Shown here piece by piece: positions 9,665 through 16,345 of a DNA stretch of 21,244 nt (position 1 is the first letter of the stretch; every line of letters starts with the position of its first letter). The DNA is taken from contig SIRV01000078.1 of the NCBI GenBank assembly GCA_004366195.1, forward strand, positions 1 through 21,244, in the 5' to 3' direction. The stretch is from Actinomycetota bacterium (GTDB taxonomy: Bacteria > Actinomycetota > UBA4738 > HRBIN12). The translations under genes and the position numbers were made by a program. Below the pieces are notes generated by a model that saw only the letters and a list, made by a program, of their open reading frames with translations, had not been told where the DNA came from and ran no database searches.

Positions 9665-10434
9665 GCCGTCCGCGGTCACGCGGGCGGATCGGAGCCCGTC
9701 CTTCGGCGTTCGCGCTCGGGGGACGGCGCGCCGCGCTGGAGGCGGTCCGGGCGGGGCTCGCGGAGGAGGTGCTCCTCGCCGCGGGGTCTCGGCGGACCCC
9801 TGGGCTGCGCGAGCTCCTCGACCTCGCCGCGGCGGCTGGGGTCCCGGTGAGGGAGGTGGAGAGGGCGACGCTCGACCGGTCGGCCGCCGACCACCGGGGG
9901 GTGGTGGCGCGGCTCCGCCCGCCGCGGACGCTCTCGGAGCGGGAGCTCGCCTCCTGGCCCTTCGCCGGGGACGCCCTGGTGGTCGTGCTGGAGGGGGTCG
10001 AGGACCCCCAGAACCTCGGGGCCGCCGCGCGTTCGGCCGAGGCCGCCGGTGCGGCCATGCTCGTCACGCGGGAGCGCCGCGCGTCGGGGCTGACGCCGGC
10101 CGCGGTGCGGGCCTCGGCCGGGGCGCTGTTGCACCTGCCGCACGCGCGGGTGGCGAACGTCCCGCGGGCCCTCGAGCGGCTCCGGGGCCTCGGCTTCACC
10201 GTGATCGGCCTGGACGGCGCGGCGCCCCGGAGCGTGTACGACGAGCCCTGCCCTCCGGGTCGGGTGGCGATCGTGGTGGGGAGCGAGGGGCGGGGCCTGT
10301 CGCGCCTCGCGCGCGAGGCGTGCGACCTCCTGGTCGCGCTCCCGATGGTCGGTCGGGTGGGCTCGCTGAACGCCTCGGCGGCGCTCGCGGCCGCGCTCTA
10401 CGCGTACGTCGTCCCCTCGCGCCGGCGGGCGTAG
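9661..10434 (+). CDS. rlmB: 23S rRNA (guanosine-2'-O-)-methyltransferase RlmB-like (TrmH/SpoU family)
   Basis: A 257-residue SPOUT-fold 2'-O-methyltransferase. The N-terminal part (about 13-85) is the short substrate-binding domain (AFALGGRRAALEAVRAG). The catalytic knot carries motif 1 (GVEDPQNLGAAARSAEAAG, 112-130), motif 2 (IVVGSEGRGLSR, 204-215) and motif 3 (LPMVGRVGSLNASAALAAALY, 227-247). Genes in this position are usually annotated rlmB, methylating G2251 of 23S rRNA, but target choice between rRNA and tRNA cannot be proved from sequence. The start is GTG 9661, overlapping the ispF stop as GTGA. An in-frame start 30 bases earlier lies inside ispF and is less likely. cysS, which often sits between ispF and rlmB in actinobacteria, is missing. 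The TAG stop doubles as part of a putative promoter for the tRNA that follows. Confidence 0.93.
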   Translation: MSRPRSRGRIGARPSAFALGGRRAALEAVRAGLAEEVLLAAGSRRTPGLRELLDLAAAAGVPVREVERATLDRSAADHRGVVARLRPPRTLSERELASWPFAGDALVVVLEGVEDPQNLGAAARSAEAAGAAMLVTRERRASGLTPAAVRASAGALLHLPHARVANVPRALERLRGLGFTVIGLDGAAPRSVYDEPCPPGRVAIVVGSEGRGLSRLAREACDLLVALPMVGRVGSLNASAALAAALYAYVVPSRRRA

Positions 10435-10437
10435 ACT
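10432..10437 (+). promoter_or_regulatory. Putative -10 box (TAGACT) for tRNA-Thr
   Basis: TAGACT fits TAnnnT and ends 8 nt before the first base of the mature tRNA. Its first three bases are the rlmB stop codon. A true promoter here would make a tRNA with almost no 5' leader. Alternatively the tRNA is processed from the rlmB transcript. Confidence 0.3.
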
Positions 10438-10445
10438 CGGCCTGG

Positions 10446-10518
10446 GCCGGCGTAGCTCAGCGGGGAGAGCAGCGGTCTTGTAAACCGCAGGTCGTCGGTT
10501 CGAGTCCGACCGCCGGCT
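10446..10518 (+). tRNA. tRNA-Thr (anticodon TGT)
   Basis: A complete 73-nt cloverleaf. The acceptor stem is GCCGGCG (10446-10452) with CGCCGGC (10511-10517) and discriminator T at 10518. The D arm follows TAGCTCAGCGGGGAGAGC. The anticodon stem is GCGGT/ACCGC around the loop CTTGTAA, giving anticodon TGT (10479-10481), which reads ACA threonine codons. The T arm contains GGTTCGAGTCC. CCA is not encoded. It lies 11 bases after rlmB. Confidence 0.97.
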
Positions 10519-10528
10519 CGGGGAAGGC

Positions 10529-10556
10529 GCGAGGGGGCGGGCGACCGCCCCCTCGC
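10529..10556. terminator. Strong hairpin terminator between tRNA-Thr and the convergent protease gene
   Basis: A perfect 12-bp stem, GCGAGGGGGCGG (10529-10540) with CCGCCCCCTCGC (10545-10556), closes on a GCGA tetraloop. It lies 10 bases after the tRNA and 23 bases after the stop of the converging protease gene, so it can serve both directions. There is no U-tract on the plus strand. Its design (12-bp stem, GCGA loop) repeats that of the hairpin after clpC. Confidence 0.75.
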
Positions 10557-10579
10557 CCTACGGGCTCCTGGAACCGCCG

Positions 10580-11416
10580 TCAGCTCGGCGGGTAGATGCC
10601 GAAGGTCGCGAGCCAGTCCAGGTCGTCGGCCCGGTCCACGCGGTAGACGCCGCCGGTCCCGCCGCAGGTCCAGTTCAAGCCGAACGAGGTCACGCCGCCG
10701 ATCACGTTGGTCGTCCCGACGAAGTTCGGGCCGCCGGAGTCCCCGAAGCAGGTGCCCCCGGAGGAGGCGTTGTTGGAGAGCACGAGCGAGCCGTCGCCGG
10801 TGAACCCGGTGTTGATCTGCACCAGGTAGGGGTAGGCGACCATCCGGATCCGCGTCGCCTGGTCCTTCCACTCGGCGGCCGGAGGGAACGCCTTCTGCAG
10901 GCCGTAGCCGACGGCGGTGAACCGGGTGCTCCGGCGCGGCTTCAGCGCGTCCAGCTGGTTCAGCCTCGGCAGGGCTCCATACGTCCGCATCGTCATCGGC
11001 TCGTCGAGCACGACCACGCCGAGGTCGTGCAGCCAGAAGGCGTCCGGGTCGTACTGGGGATGGGTGTAGGGGGTGCCGCCGACGTCGCCCCGGCACGGGT
11101 AGCCGGCGATGCCGTCGCACCGGTCGTCGCCGTCGGCCGGGTACGCGGGATCGACCTGGATGGGCCCCGGCTCGAACCAGATCTCGACATGGGCCGCCGG
11201 CGCCTCCGTGCAGTGCCCCGCCGTGAGGTAGAGCTCGGGGGAGATCAGCGTGCCGCTGCACCGCCACAGCGGGTTGCCGTTCTCGTCCTGGGCCACCATC
11301 AGCCCCACGTAGGGGTGGCCGTCGCCGTCGGGCACGCCGTCGGTGATGGCCCCGGCCGGGAGCGCGAGCGCGAGGGCGAGCGTCAGAGCCATGAGGCCCA
11401 CGAACATCCGTCGCAT
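10580..11416 (-). CDS. Secreted trypsin-fold (S1 family) serine protease
   Basis: A 278-residue exported protease. Residues 1-23 are a typical signal peptide (MRRM, a hydrophobic run of Leu/Ala, and AGA before the cut). The catalytic triad is complete: His68 in LTAGHC, Asp131 in LHDLGVVVLDEP and Ser227 in GTCFGDSGGP. Six cysteines could form three disulfides (53-69, 100-108, 223-251). The residue at the S1-pocket position corresponding to trypsin Asp189 is Gly221, so cleavage after Lys/Arg is not expected. The mature chain would begin ITDGVP, resembling the activated IVGG-type N-terminus, directly after the signal peptide with no propeptide. A strong Shine-Dalgarno (AGGAGG, plus-strand bases 11423-11428) supports the start. 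It lies 94 bases downstream of the deacylase gene and may have its own promoter. The biological substrate is unknown. Confidence 0.92.
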   Translation of the reverse strand: MRRMFVGLMALTLALALALPAGAITDGVPDGDGHPYVGLMVAQDENGNPLWRCSGTLISPELYLTAGHCTEAPAAHVEIWFEPGPIQVDPAYPADGDDRCDGIAGYPCRGDVGGTPYTHPQYDPDAFWLHDLGVVVLDEPMTMRTYGALPRLNQLDALKPRRSTRFTAVGYGLQKAFPPAAEWKDQATRIRMVAYPYLVQINTGFTGDGSLVLSNNASSGGTCFGDSGGPNFVGTTNVIGGVTSFGLNWTCGGTGGVYRVDRADDLDWLATFGIYPPS

Positions 11417-11430
11417 ACCGAGCCTCCTTC

Positions 11431-11442
11431 CGTCCGCGGACG
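11431..11442. repeat. 12-bp perfect palindrome upstream of the protease gene
   Basis: CGTCCGCGGACG reads the same on both strands and lies just upstream of the protease Shine-Dalgarno. It could be a regulator binding site or a small leader hairpin. A further GGCCG-AA-CGGCC palindrome lies at 11480-11491 in the same intergenic region. Function is not known. Confidence 0.4.
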
Positions 11443-11510
11443 TCCCCTTTCCTACCAGGGAACCCCGTCCTTCGGCATCGGCCGAACGGCCCCGAACGGT
11501 CGGGCTGGGC

Positions 11511-13100
11511 TCAGCGCTCGCCGCGGCGGAGGGCGCGGCCGGCCCGCTCCCGCGGCTCGCCGTCGAAGGCGACCCGGCCGTTCACCAGTACGAGCCGGAC
11601 CCCCTCGGCGAACGCGTGGGGGCGCTCGTACCTCGCCCGGTCGGCGACCGTCCGGGGGTCGAACAGGACGAGGTCGGCGGAGGCGCCGGGCTCGATCCGC
11701 CCTCTGCCGGCCAGGCCGAAGCGCTCGGCCGGCAGCGCCGTCATCTTCCGGATCGCGGTCTCCAGGGGCAGGAGCCCCTCCTCGCGGACGTACCGCCCGA
11801 GGACCCGGGCGAAGGTCCCGTAGTAGCGGGGGTGGACGGCGTAGCCGCCGAGCGGACCCTGCGGGGAGACGGCGATCCCGTCGCTCGCCACGTACACGTC
11901 CGGCCGCGCGAGGATCGTGCGCACGTCCTCCTCGTCCATCCCGTGCCCGAGCATCCCCGCGAAGCGATCGGCGAGGAGGAGCTCCACGACGAGCCGGGCC
12001 GGCGGGACGCCTCGCTCGGCCGCGAGCTCGGCCAGGCTTCGGCCGGAGAGCTCGGGCCGCGGCGGGAACGAGCCGAGCATGACGCGGTCCCAGCCCAGGG
12101 TCCGTCCGACGCCCTCGGCGCCGGAGCCGCCCTCGTCGATCTCGCGCTCCAGCCGCTCCCGGGCGGCGGGGTCCGCGAGCACCTCCGGCAGCTCCTCCGC
12201 CGCCACCCAGGAGGGCAGGAGCGCCGCGAGCCCCGTCTCCCACGCCGTGTAGGGGTACTGGTCGGCCGAGACGTCGTCGCCGGCCTCCCGGCGCGCGTCG
12301 AGCAGCTCGAGCAGCGCTCCGGCCCGACCCCACATCGCGCGACCCTCGACCTTCAGGTGGCTCACGTGGGCGGGGACGCCGGCGCGGCGACCGATCTCGA
12401 TGCACTCGTCCACGGCGTCGAACACCCGCTCGTCCTCGCCGCGGACGTGGCTCGCGTACACCCCGCCGCGGCGCGCGAGGACCGAGGCGAGCTCCACGAT
12501 CTCCTCCGTCGTCGCGTGGAGCCCCGGCGCGTAGATCAGGCCGGTCGAGAGGCCGAGCGCGCCCTCGTCGAGCGCGTCGGCGAGGAGCCGACGCATCGTC
12601 GCCATCTCCTCGGCCGCCGGGGCCCGCCGCTGGTCCCCGCGGAGGACCGCCTGGCGGAGGGTGCCATGGCCGACGAGGGCCGCGAGGTTCATCGCGGGGC
12701 GACACGCCTGGATCCGCTCGAGGTACTCGCCGAAGGAGCGCCACGGGCGCCCCAGCTCGCTCGACCGTGCGCCCGCGAGCGCCGCGAGCTCGTCCACCCC
12801 CTCGACCGGGAAGGCGGAGCTGCCGCAGTTGCCGACCACGCAGGTCGTCACCCCCTGCCGGAGGTAGCTGTCCATGCCCGGCTCGGTGAAGGGGCTCAGG
12901 TCGGAGTGCTGGTGGACGTCGATGAAGCCGGGGGCGAGGACGAGTCCCCCGGCCTCCGTCCGGCGTGCCGCAGCCGGCTCGGGCTCCCCCTCGCGCAGCA
13001 CGGCCTCGATGCGGTCGCCCGTCACCGTCACCGAGCCGACGAACCCGGGCGCGCCGGAGCCGTCGATCACCAGCGCCCGGGAGATCACGAGGTCCGTCAC
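11511..13100 (-). CDS. N-acyl-D-amino-acid deacylase (D-aminoacylase), amidohydrolase superfamily
   Basis: A 529-residue zinc amidohydrolase that releases D-amino acids from N-acylated forms. Metal and active-site residues known from the Alcaligenes D-aminoacylase are recognisable: His63 and His65 in GFIDVHQHSD, Cys92 in VVGNCGSS, His218 in YASHVRGE, His248 in AHVSHLK and Asp407 in VASDG. Family signatures STGLIYAPG (185-193), SADQYPY and GRIEPGASADLVLFDP are also present. The GTG start places the first beta strand (LVISRALVIDGSG) at residue 4, as is usual. No Shine-Dalgarno is evident, and the start lies 7 bases after the stop of the membrane protein gene, so translation is probably coupled. 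The acyl donor could be a D-peptide, an N-acetyl-D-amino acid or a cell-wall-derived compound; sequence does not decide. Confidence 0.93.
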   Translation of the reverse strand: MTDLVISRALVIDGSGAPGFVGSVTVTGDRIEAVLREGEPEPAAARRTEAGGLVLAPGFIDVHQHSDLSPFTEPGMDSYLRQGVTTCVVGNCGSSAFPVEGVDELAALAGARSSELGRPWRSFGEYLERIQACRPAMNLAALVGHGTLRQAVLRGDQRRAPAAEEMATMRRLLADALDEGALGLSTGLIYAPGLHATTEEIVELASVLARRGGVYASHVRGEDERVFDAVDECIEIGRRAGVPAHVSHLKVEGRAMWGRAGALLELLDARREAGDDVSADQYPYTAWETGLAALLPSWVAAEELPEVLADPAARERLEREIDEGGSGAEGVGRTLGWDRVMLGSFPPRPELSGRSLAELAAERGVPPARLVVELLLADRFAGMLGHGMDEEDVRTILARPDVYVASDGIAVSPQGPLGGYAVHPRYYGTFARVLGRYVREEGLLPLETAIRKMTALPAERFGLAGRGRIEPGASADLVLFDPRTVADRARYERPHAFAEGVRLVLVNGRVAFDGEPRERAGRALRRGER

Positions 13101-13107
13101 GGCCGGA

Positions 13108-14310
13108 TCAGCCGAACGCCCGGAGCCACAGGCCCGATGTCAGCAGGAGAGCCGGGAAGACGAACAGCCCGACGACGAACACCCAGAGGCGGCGGCCGGA
13201 TGCGATGAGCCAGTCGTTCAGGCCGATGACCCCGCGCTTGAGCGGGCGATAGATGAGGGCGAGGTACGCGATCGAGACCGCGGCGACCGCGATCGCCTCG
13301 GCGAGGACGATCTGCACCGCGACCGCGTTGCGCAGCAGCATGGCGGCGACCAGCGTGTCGGCGAGCGTGGTGATGTTGGCCCCCATGATGTAGGGGATCG
13401 ACTCCTCGCGCTTGACGTAGCCGCGCGTCGCGAGGGGCACGAGGACCGTGAGGGCCACCGAAACCGACAGGGTCAGGGTCGCCACGACGCAGCCGAGGGC
13501 GAACATCGGCCATGGGCGCCGCAGCCACGCCGCACGGCGGCGCCCCATCTTCCGCCCGTCCACCTGCGGCAGCACCCGGTCGAGGAGCTTGAACGAGATG
13601 AGGATGACCCCGAGTCCAGCGGGCAGCAGGAGCCACCCGGGGACGAGCAGGTGGACGACGTCCAGGGTCGGGCCCCAGAGGAAGTCGACGAGGCTCGTCA
13701 CATCGCCGGAGGTGCGCCACCGGATGCCGGAGAGGACGCCGGAACGGAGCAGGGCGTAGCCGAGCACCATCCCGGGGAGGTAGGTGATCGCCGTGAGGGA
13801 CAGGGCGAGGATCCCCATCCCCACCGACTCCGCACGCGGGGCGGCCCGGTTGCGCACCGCGTACAGGAACCCCACGAGCAGCACGACGAAGGAGGCGCCC
13901 AGGCGCGAGCCACTCAGCATGGTGAACGTCTGCAGCTCCGTGATGGCGCCGCCGGCGAACAGTCCGAGGGAGAGCGCCGCGATCGGCGATCCCGAGAGGA
14001 CGAGGTAGGCGCCGAGCCACCCCGCGCCGAGGGTCGCCGCGCCGTTGCCGAAGAACACGCTCTCGCGGATCGTCGGGGCGATGGCCGCGGCCCCCCCCTT
14101 CATCAGCTGGAGGGCGAGGACGAAGAGGTACAGCGCGACGACGCCGGTGGCCGTCTTGCGGGCCATCCGCGGCCACGTCCACGCTCTGCCGACCGGGATC
14201 GCCACCGGTGTCTCGGCGCGGACGGCGAGGCCCGAGCCGGCGACCGGCGGGTCGTCGGACGGGGGCCCCTCGCGGGGCACGTCGGGGCGGTCGTCGGTCG
14301 CGTCGGCCAT
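13108..14310 (-). CDS. Na+/phosphate-cotransporter-family-like integral membrane protein
   Basis: A 400-residue protein with a polar N-terminal tail (about 50 residues) and about eight or nine hydrophobic segments. Two halves show the internal repeat of Na/Pi cotransporters: LSGSPIAALSLGLFAGGA with GSRLGASFVVLL (about 105-146), and LSVSVALTVLVPLATRGYV with IMGANITTLADTLVAA (about 281-324). The GANITT segment and the VPLATRG turn point to the family, but the signature QSSSATT is replaced in both repeats (SGSPIAA and LSVSVAL), so phosphate need not be the substrate. The start ATG at 14310 is 27 bases from the -10 box of the promoter upstream. Reading further upstream in frame would run antisense through the DsrE gene and is rejected. 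It heads the minus-strand operon with the D-aminoacylase, so a role in uptake or export of a related compound is possible but only inferred. Confidence 0.7.
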   Translation of the reverse strand: MADATDDRPDVPREGPPSDDPPVAGSGLAVRAETPVAIPVGRAWTWPRMARKTATGVVALYLFVLALQLMKGGAAAIAPTIRESVFFGNGAATLGAGWLGAYLVLSGSPIAALSLGLFAGGAITELQTFTMLSGSRLGASFVVLLVGFLYAVRNRAAPRAESVGMGILALSLTAITYLPGMVLGYALLRSGVLSGIRWRTSGDVTSLVDFLWGPTLDVVHLLVPGWLLLPAGLGVILISFKLLDRVLPQVDGRKMGRRRAAWLRRPWPMFALGCVVATLTLSVSVALTVLVPLATRGYVKREESIPYIMGANITTLADTLVAAMLLRNAVAVQIVLAEAIAVAAVSIAYLALIYRPLKRGVIGLNDWLIASGRRLWVFVVGLFVFPALLLTSGLWLRAFG

Positions 14311-14336
14311 ACGTGTCGCCGAGGGCGGCTCGCGCC

Positions 14337-14365
14337 ACCGTACCCGCTCGACCGGGCACCGGCAA
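14337..14365 (-). promoter_or_regulatory. Sigma-A-type promoter for the membrane protein/deacylase operon
   Basis: Read on the minus strand: TTGCCG (-35, bases 14365-14360), a 17-base spacer, and TACGGT (-10, bases 14342-14337, TAnnnT type). The predicted start near 14330 leaves a leader of about 20 bases before the ATG. This is the best-matched promoter in the window. Confidence 0.6.
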
Positions 14366-14396
14366 CCCAGAGCTCGCGGCGGATGACGGCCGAAGG

Positions 14397-14434
14397 TCCC
14401 GCTCGGTGCGGGAGAAAGGACCCCGGCCGGGTCC
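14397..14434. repeat. Two tandem 17-bp inverted repeats in the divergent intergenic region
   Basis: TCCCGC-N5-GCGGGA (14397-14413) and GGACCC-N5-GGGTCC (14418-14434) have the same layout (6-bp arms, 5-base spacer), are separated by GAAA, and have centres 21 bp apart, two helical turns. They lie 70-107 bases before the first DsrE-like gene and 32 bases upstream of the -35 of the divergent promoter. They could be operators for a dimeric regulator of the sulfur operon, or two small leader hairpins. No confident promoter for the plus-strand operon was found in this 193-base region. Confidence 0.45.
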
Positions 14435-14503
14435 GATTTCGCCTGGCACCCTAGGGCCGGGACCCGAGGAGGAGCTCGGGGCCGGAGAGACGAGGGGTGC
14501 GAG

Positions 14504-14908
14504 ATGGACGACTCGACGCTGTCGCTGGTGCTCTTCTCGGGCACGGACGATAAGCTGAACGCGGCCGCCGTCCTCGCGGCCGGCGCCGCGGCGATGGGCC
14601 GGAAGGTGAACGTCTTCCTCCAGTACTGGGCCCTCGACGCCTTCCGCAAGGACCGGATCCGCGAGGACCACGGGCTCGCCTCGGAGGCGGGGCCGGAGGG
14701 CGAGGCGGCGTACCGGAGGCACGGCGGCCAGCACTGGAGCGAGATCTTCCGCCAGGCCAAGGAGATCGGCGACGTGAAGATCCACGCCTGCTCGCTGTCC
14801 ATGGAGACCTTCGGCCTCACGCTCGAGGACCTCGATCCGCTCGTCGACGACCAGGAAGGGGTCGCGTCGTTCTTCATGGACGCCGACGGCCCCGTGACCT
14901 TCATCTGA
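14504..14908 (+). CDS. DsrE-like sulfur-relay protein (first of two)
   Basis: A 134-residue DsrE/DsrF-fold protein. The Rossmann-like start (LSLVLFSGTDDKLNAAAVLAAG) and AAAMGRKVNVFLQYWAL are typical. The presumed sulfur-carrying residue is Cys96 in KIHACSLSMETFGL, matching the active cysteine of DsrE-type sulfurtransferases. The chain ends in VTFI. Shine-Dalgarno GAGGGG (14492-14497) is 6 bases from the ATG. It opens a five-gene operon (14504-17116) in which each junction is 13 bases or less. Proteins of this family accept persulfide sulfur from TusA or a rhodanese; that role here is inferred from the neighbouring TusA. Specific partner and direction of transfer are unknown. Confidence 0.88.
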   Translation: MDDSTLSLVLFSGTDDKLNAAAVLAAGAAAMGRKVNVFLQYWALDAFRKDRIREDHGLASEAGPEGEAAYRRHGGQHWSEIFRQAKEIGDVKIHACSLSMETFGLTLEDLDPLVDDQEGVASFFMDADGPVTFI

Positions 14909-14921
14909 GGAGGTGGGGACG

Positions 14922-15161
14922 ATGGCGACCGTCAACATCGACCGCTCGATCGACGCCCGTGGTATGCCGTGCCCGGGCCCGCTCATGAGCCTCATCGGCG
15001 CGATCCGCGAGGGCGAGGTCGGGAACGTGATCGAGGTGCTCTCGAGCGACGAGGGCTCGAAGACGGACATCCCGGCGTGGGTGGCGAAGGCCGGGCACGA
15101 GCTCGTCGAGGTCGTGCCGGAGGACGGCTACACGCGCTTCGTCGTGAAGAAGGTGAGGTGA
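14922..15161 (+). CDS. TusA-family sulfur carrier protein (first of two)
   Basis: A 79-residue TusA/SirA-fold carrier. The signature is ARGMPCPGPLMSL with Cys17 in the CPxP motif, which carries the persulfide. This is the only cysteine. VVPEDGYTRFVVKK forms the last strand. ATG 14922 is preferred over GTG 14913 because AGGAGG (14908-14913) is 8 bases from the ATG and the GTG would overlap it. It is 13 bases after the DsrE-like gene. It differs from its paralogue at 16342 in having CPGP rather than CPLP and in lacking a second cysteine, so the two carriers probably have different partners. Confidence 0.9.
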   Translation: MATVNIDRSIDARGMPCPGPLMSLIGAIREGEVGNVIEVLSSDEGSKTDIPAWVAKAGHELVEVVPEDGYTRFVVKKVR

Positions 15162-15166
15162 GGCAG

Positions 15167-16345
15167 GTGCCGGCCAAGGTCGTCGTCCTCGGCGGGGGCG
15201 TCGGCGGCACCCTGGTTGCGAACCTGCTCGCCAAGGCGCTCGGCCGCGAGGGCAGGGTCACCGTCGTGGACCCCACCGGCATGCACCACTACCAGCCCGG
15301 GTACCTGTACGTGGCGCTCGGGCAGGCGAACGGCCGGTGGCTGGTCCGCGACGAGCGGACCCTCCTCCGGCGAGAGGTGGATCTCGCGGTGGAGCGGGCG
15401 ACGAAGATCGAGCCCGATGCGGGGCTCGTGCACCTCGAGCGCGGCGGCAAGCTGGAGTACGACTACCTCGTGCTCGCCACCGGCGCTCGGCTGGTGCCCG
15501 ACCTCGTGCCGGGACTTCGCGAGGGATCCTACGAGTTCTACTCGCTCGAGGGAGCCCAGCGGCTGCGGGAGGCGCTCCGGCGGTTCCGCGGGGGCCGGTT
15601 GCTCGTCGGGATCGCCGGCGTGCCGTACAAGTGCCCGCCGGCTCCCGTCGAGTTCGTCTTCATGGTCGAGGAGTACCTGCGCCGCCGCGGCATCCGGGAG
15701 CGCAGCCACATCACCCTGCTCTCGCCGCTCAACCGGGCGTTCACCATCGAGTCGGCCTCGAAGGTCATCCAGCCGATCATGGAGCAGCGGGGGATCGAGC
15801 TCGTCACGTTCTTCAACGTGGAGGAGGTCGATCCCTCGGCCGGTACGGTGTCCTCGCTCGAGGGCGAGAAGCTCGAGTACGACCTGCTCGTGCTGGTCCC
15901 CCCGCATCGGGGGCAGGACGTGATCGTGGACTCCGGGCTCGGCGATCCGGCGGGGTGGCTGCCGACCGACCGCTACACCCTCCAGGTCGAGGGCCACGAC
16001 CGGATCTTCGCCATCGGAGACGCGACGAACCTGCCGATCAGCAAGAGCGGCTCCACCGCGCACTTCGAGGCGCCGGTCGTCGCGAGCCGCATCGCCTCGC
16101 TCGTGCGCGGCACCGCGCCGAACGAGAACTACGGCGGCCGCGTGATGTGCTTCCTCGAGACCGGGAACCGCAAGGCCACGGTGCTCCGGTTCGACTACGA
16201 GCACCCGCCGGCGCCGCCGCAGCCGAACCTCATCTGGCACTCGGCGAAGTGGCTCTTCAACCGACTGTACTGGGAGACGGTCCCCCAGGGCCGGCTCCCC
16301 GAGAAGATGCCGATGCCCATCCCCACGGGAAGGAGCGAGTCATGA
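15167..16345 (+). CDS. Sulfide:quinone oxidoreductase-like FAD-dependent flavoprotein
   Basis: A 392-residue member of the SQR/flavocytochrome c sulfide dehydrogenase family. It has the N-terminal FAD motif VVVLGGGVGGTLVANLL (5-21), MHHYQPGYLYVALG (39-52), the second nucleotide-binding region with YLVLATGARLVPD (100-112), and the FAD-ribityl motif RIFAIGDATNLP (279-290). Only two cysteines occur: Cys156 in GVPYKCPPAPVE, equivalent to the conserved redox cysteine of SQRs, and Cys328 in VMCFLETGNRKA near the expected quinone site. The third cysteine of classical type I SQR is absent. The C-terminus has an amphipathic, Trp/Phe-rich stretch (IWHSAKWLFNRLYW) suited to membrane docking. GTG 15167 is chosen, 5 bases after tusA; GTG 15158, overlapping the tusA stop, is an alternative. 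It probably oxidises sulfide or a persulfide and gives sulfane sulfur to the flanking TusA proteins; this last point is inference. Confidence 0.88.
   Translation: MPAKVVVLGGGVGGTLVANLLAKALGREGRVTVVDPTGMHHYQPGYLYVALGQANGRWLVRDERTLLRREVDLAVERATKIEPDAGLVHLERGGKLEYDYLVLATGARLVPDLVPGLREGSYEFYSLEGAQRLREALRRFRGGRLLVGIAGVPYKCPPAPVEFVFMVEEYLRRRGIRERSHITLLSPLNRAFTIESASKVIQPIMEQRGIELVTFFNVEEVDPSAGTVSSLEGEKLEYDLLVLVPPHRGQDVIVDSGLGDPAGWLPTDRYTLQVEGHDRIFAIGDATNLPISKSGSTAHFEAPVVASRIASLVRGTAPNENYGGRVMCFLETGNRKATVLRFDYEHPPAPPQPNLIWHSAKWLFNRLYWETVPQGRLPEKMPMPIPTGRSES

Noticed and set aside
11343..13208. A 621-codon plus-strand frame opposite the deacylase, with another at 12874-14454.
   Set aside because: Both are low-complexity and antisense to genes with full catalytic motifs; they are by-products of GC-biased codon use.
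14311..14904. An N-terminal extension of the Na/Pi-like protein reaching into the DsrE-like gene.
   Set aside because: It is Ser/Pro/Arg-rich antisense sequence, and the promoter at 14337-14365 lies downstream of it; ATG 14310 gives a sensible protein.
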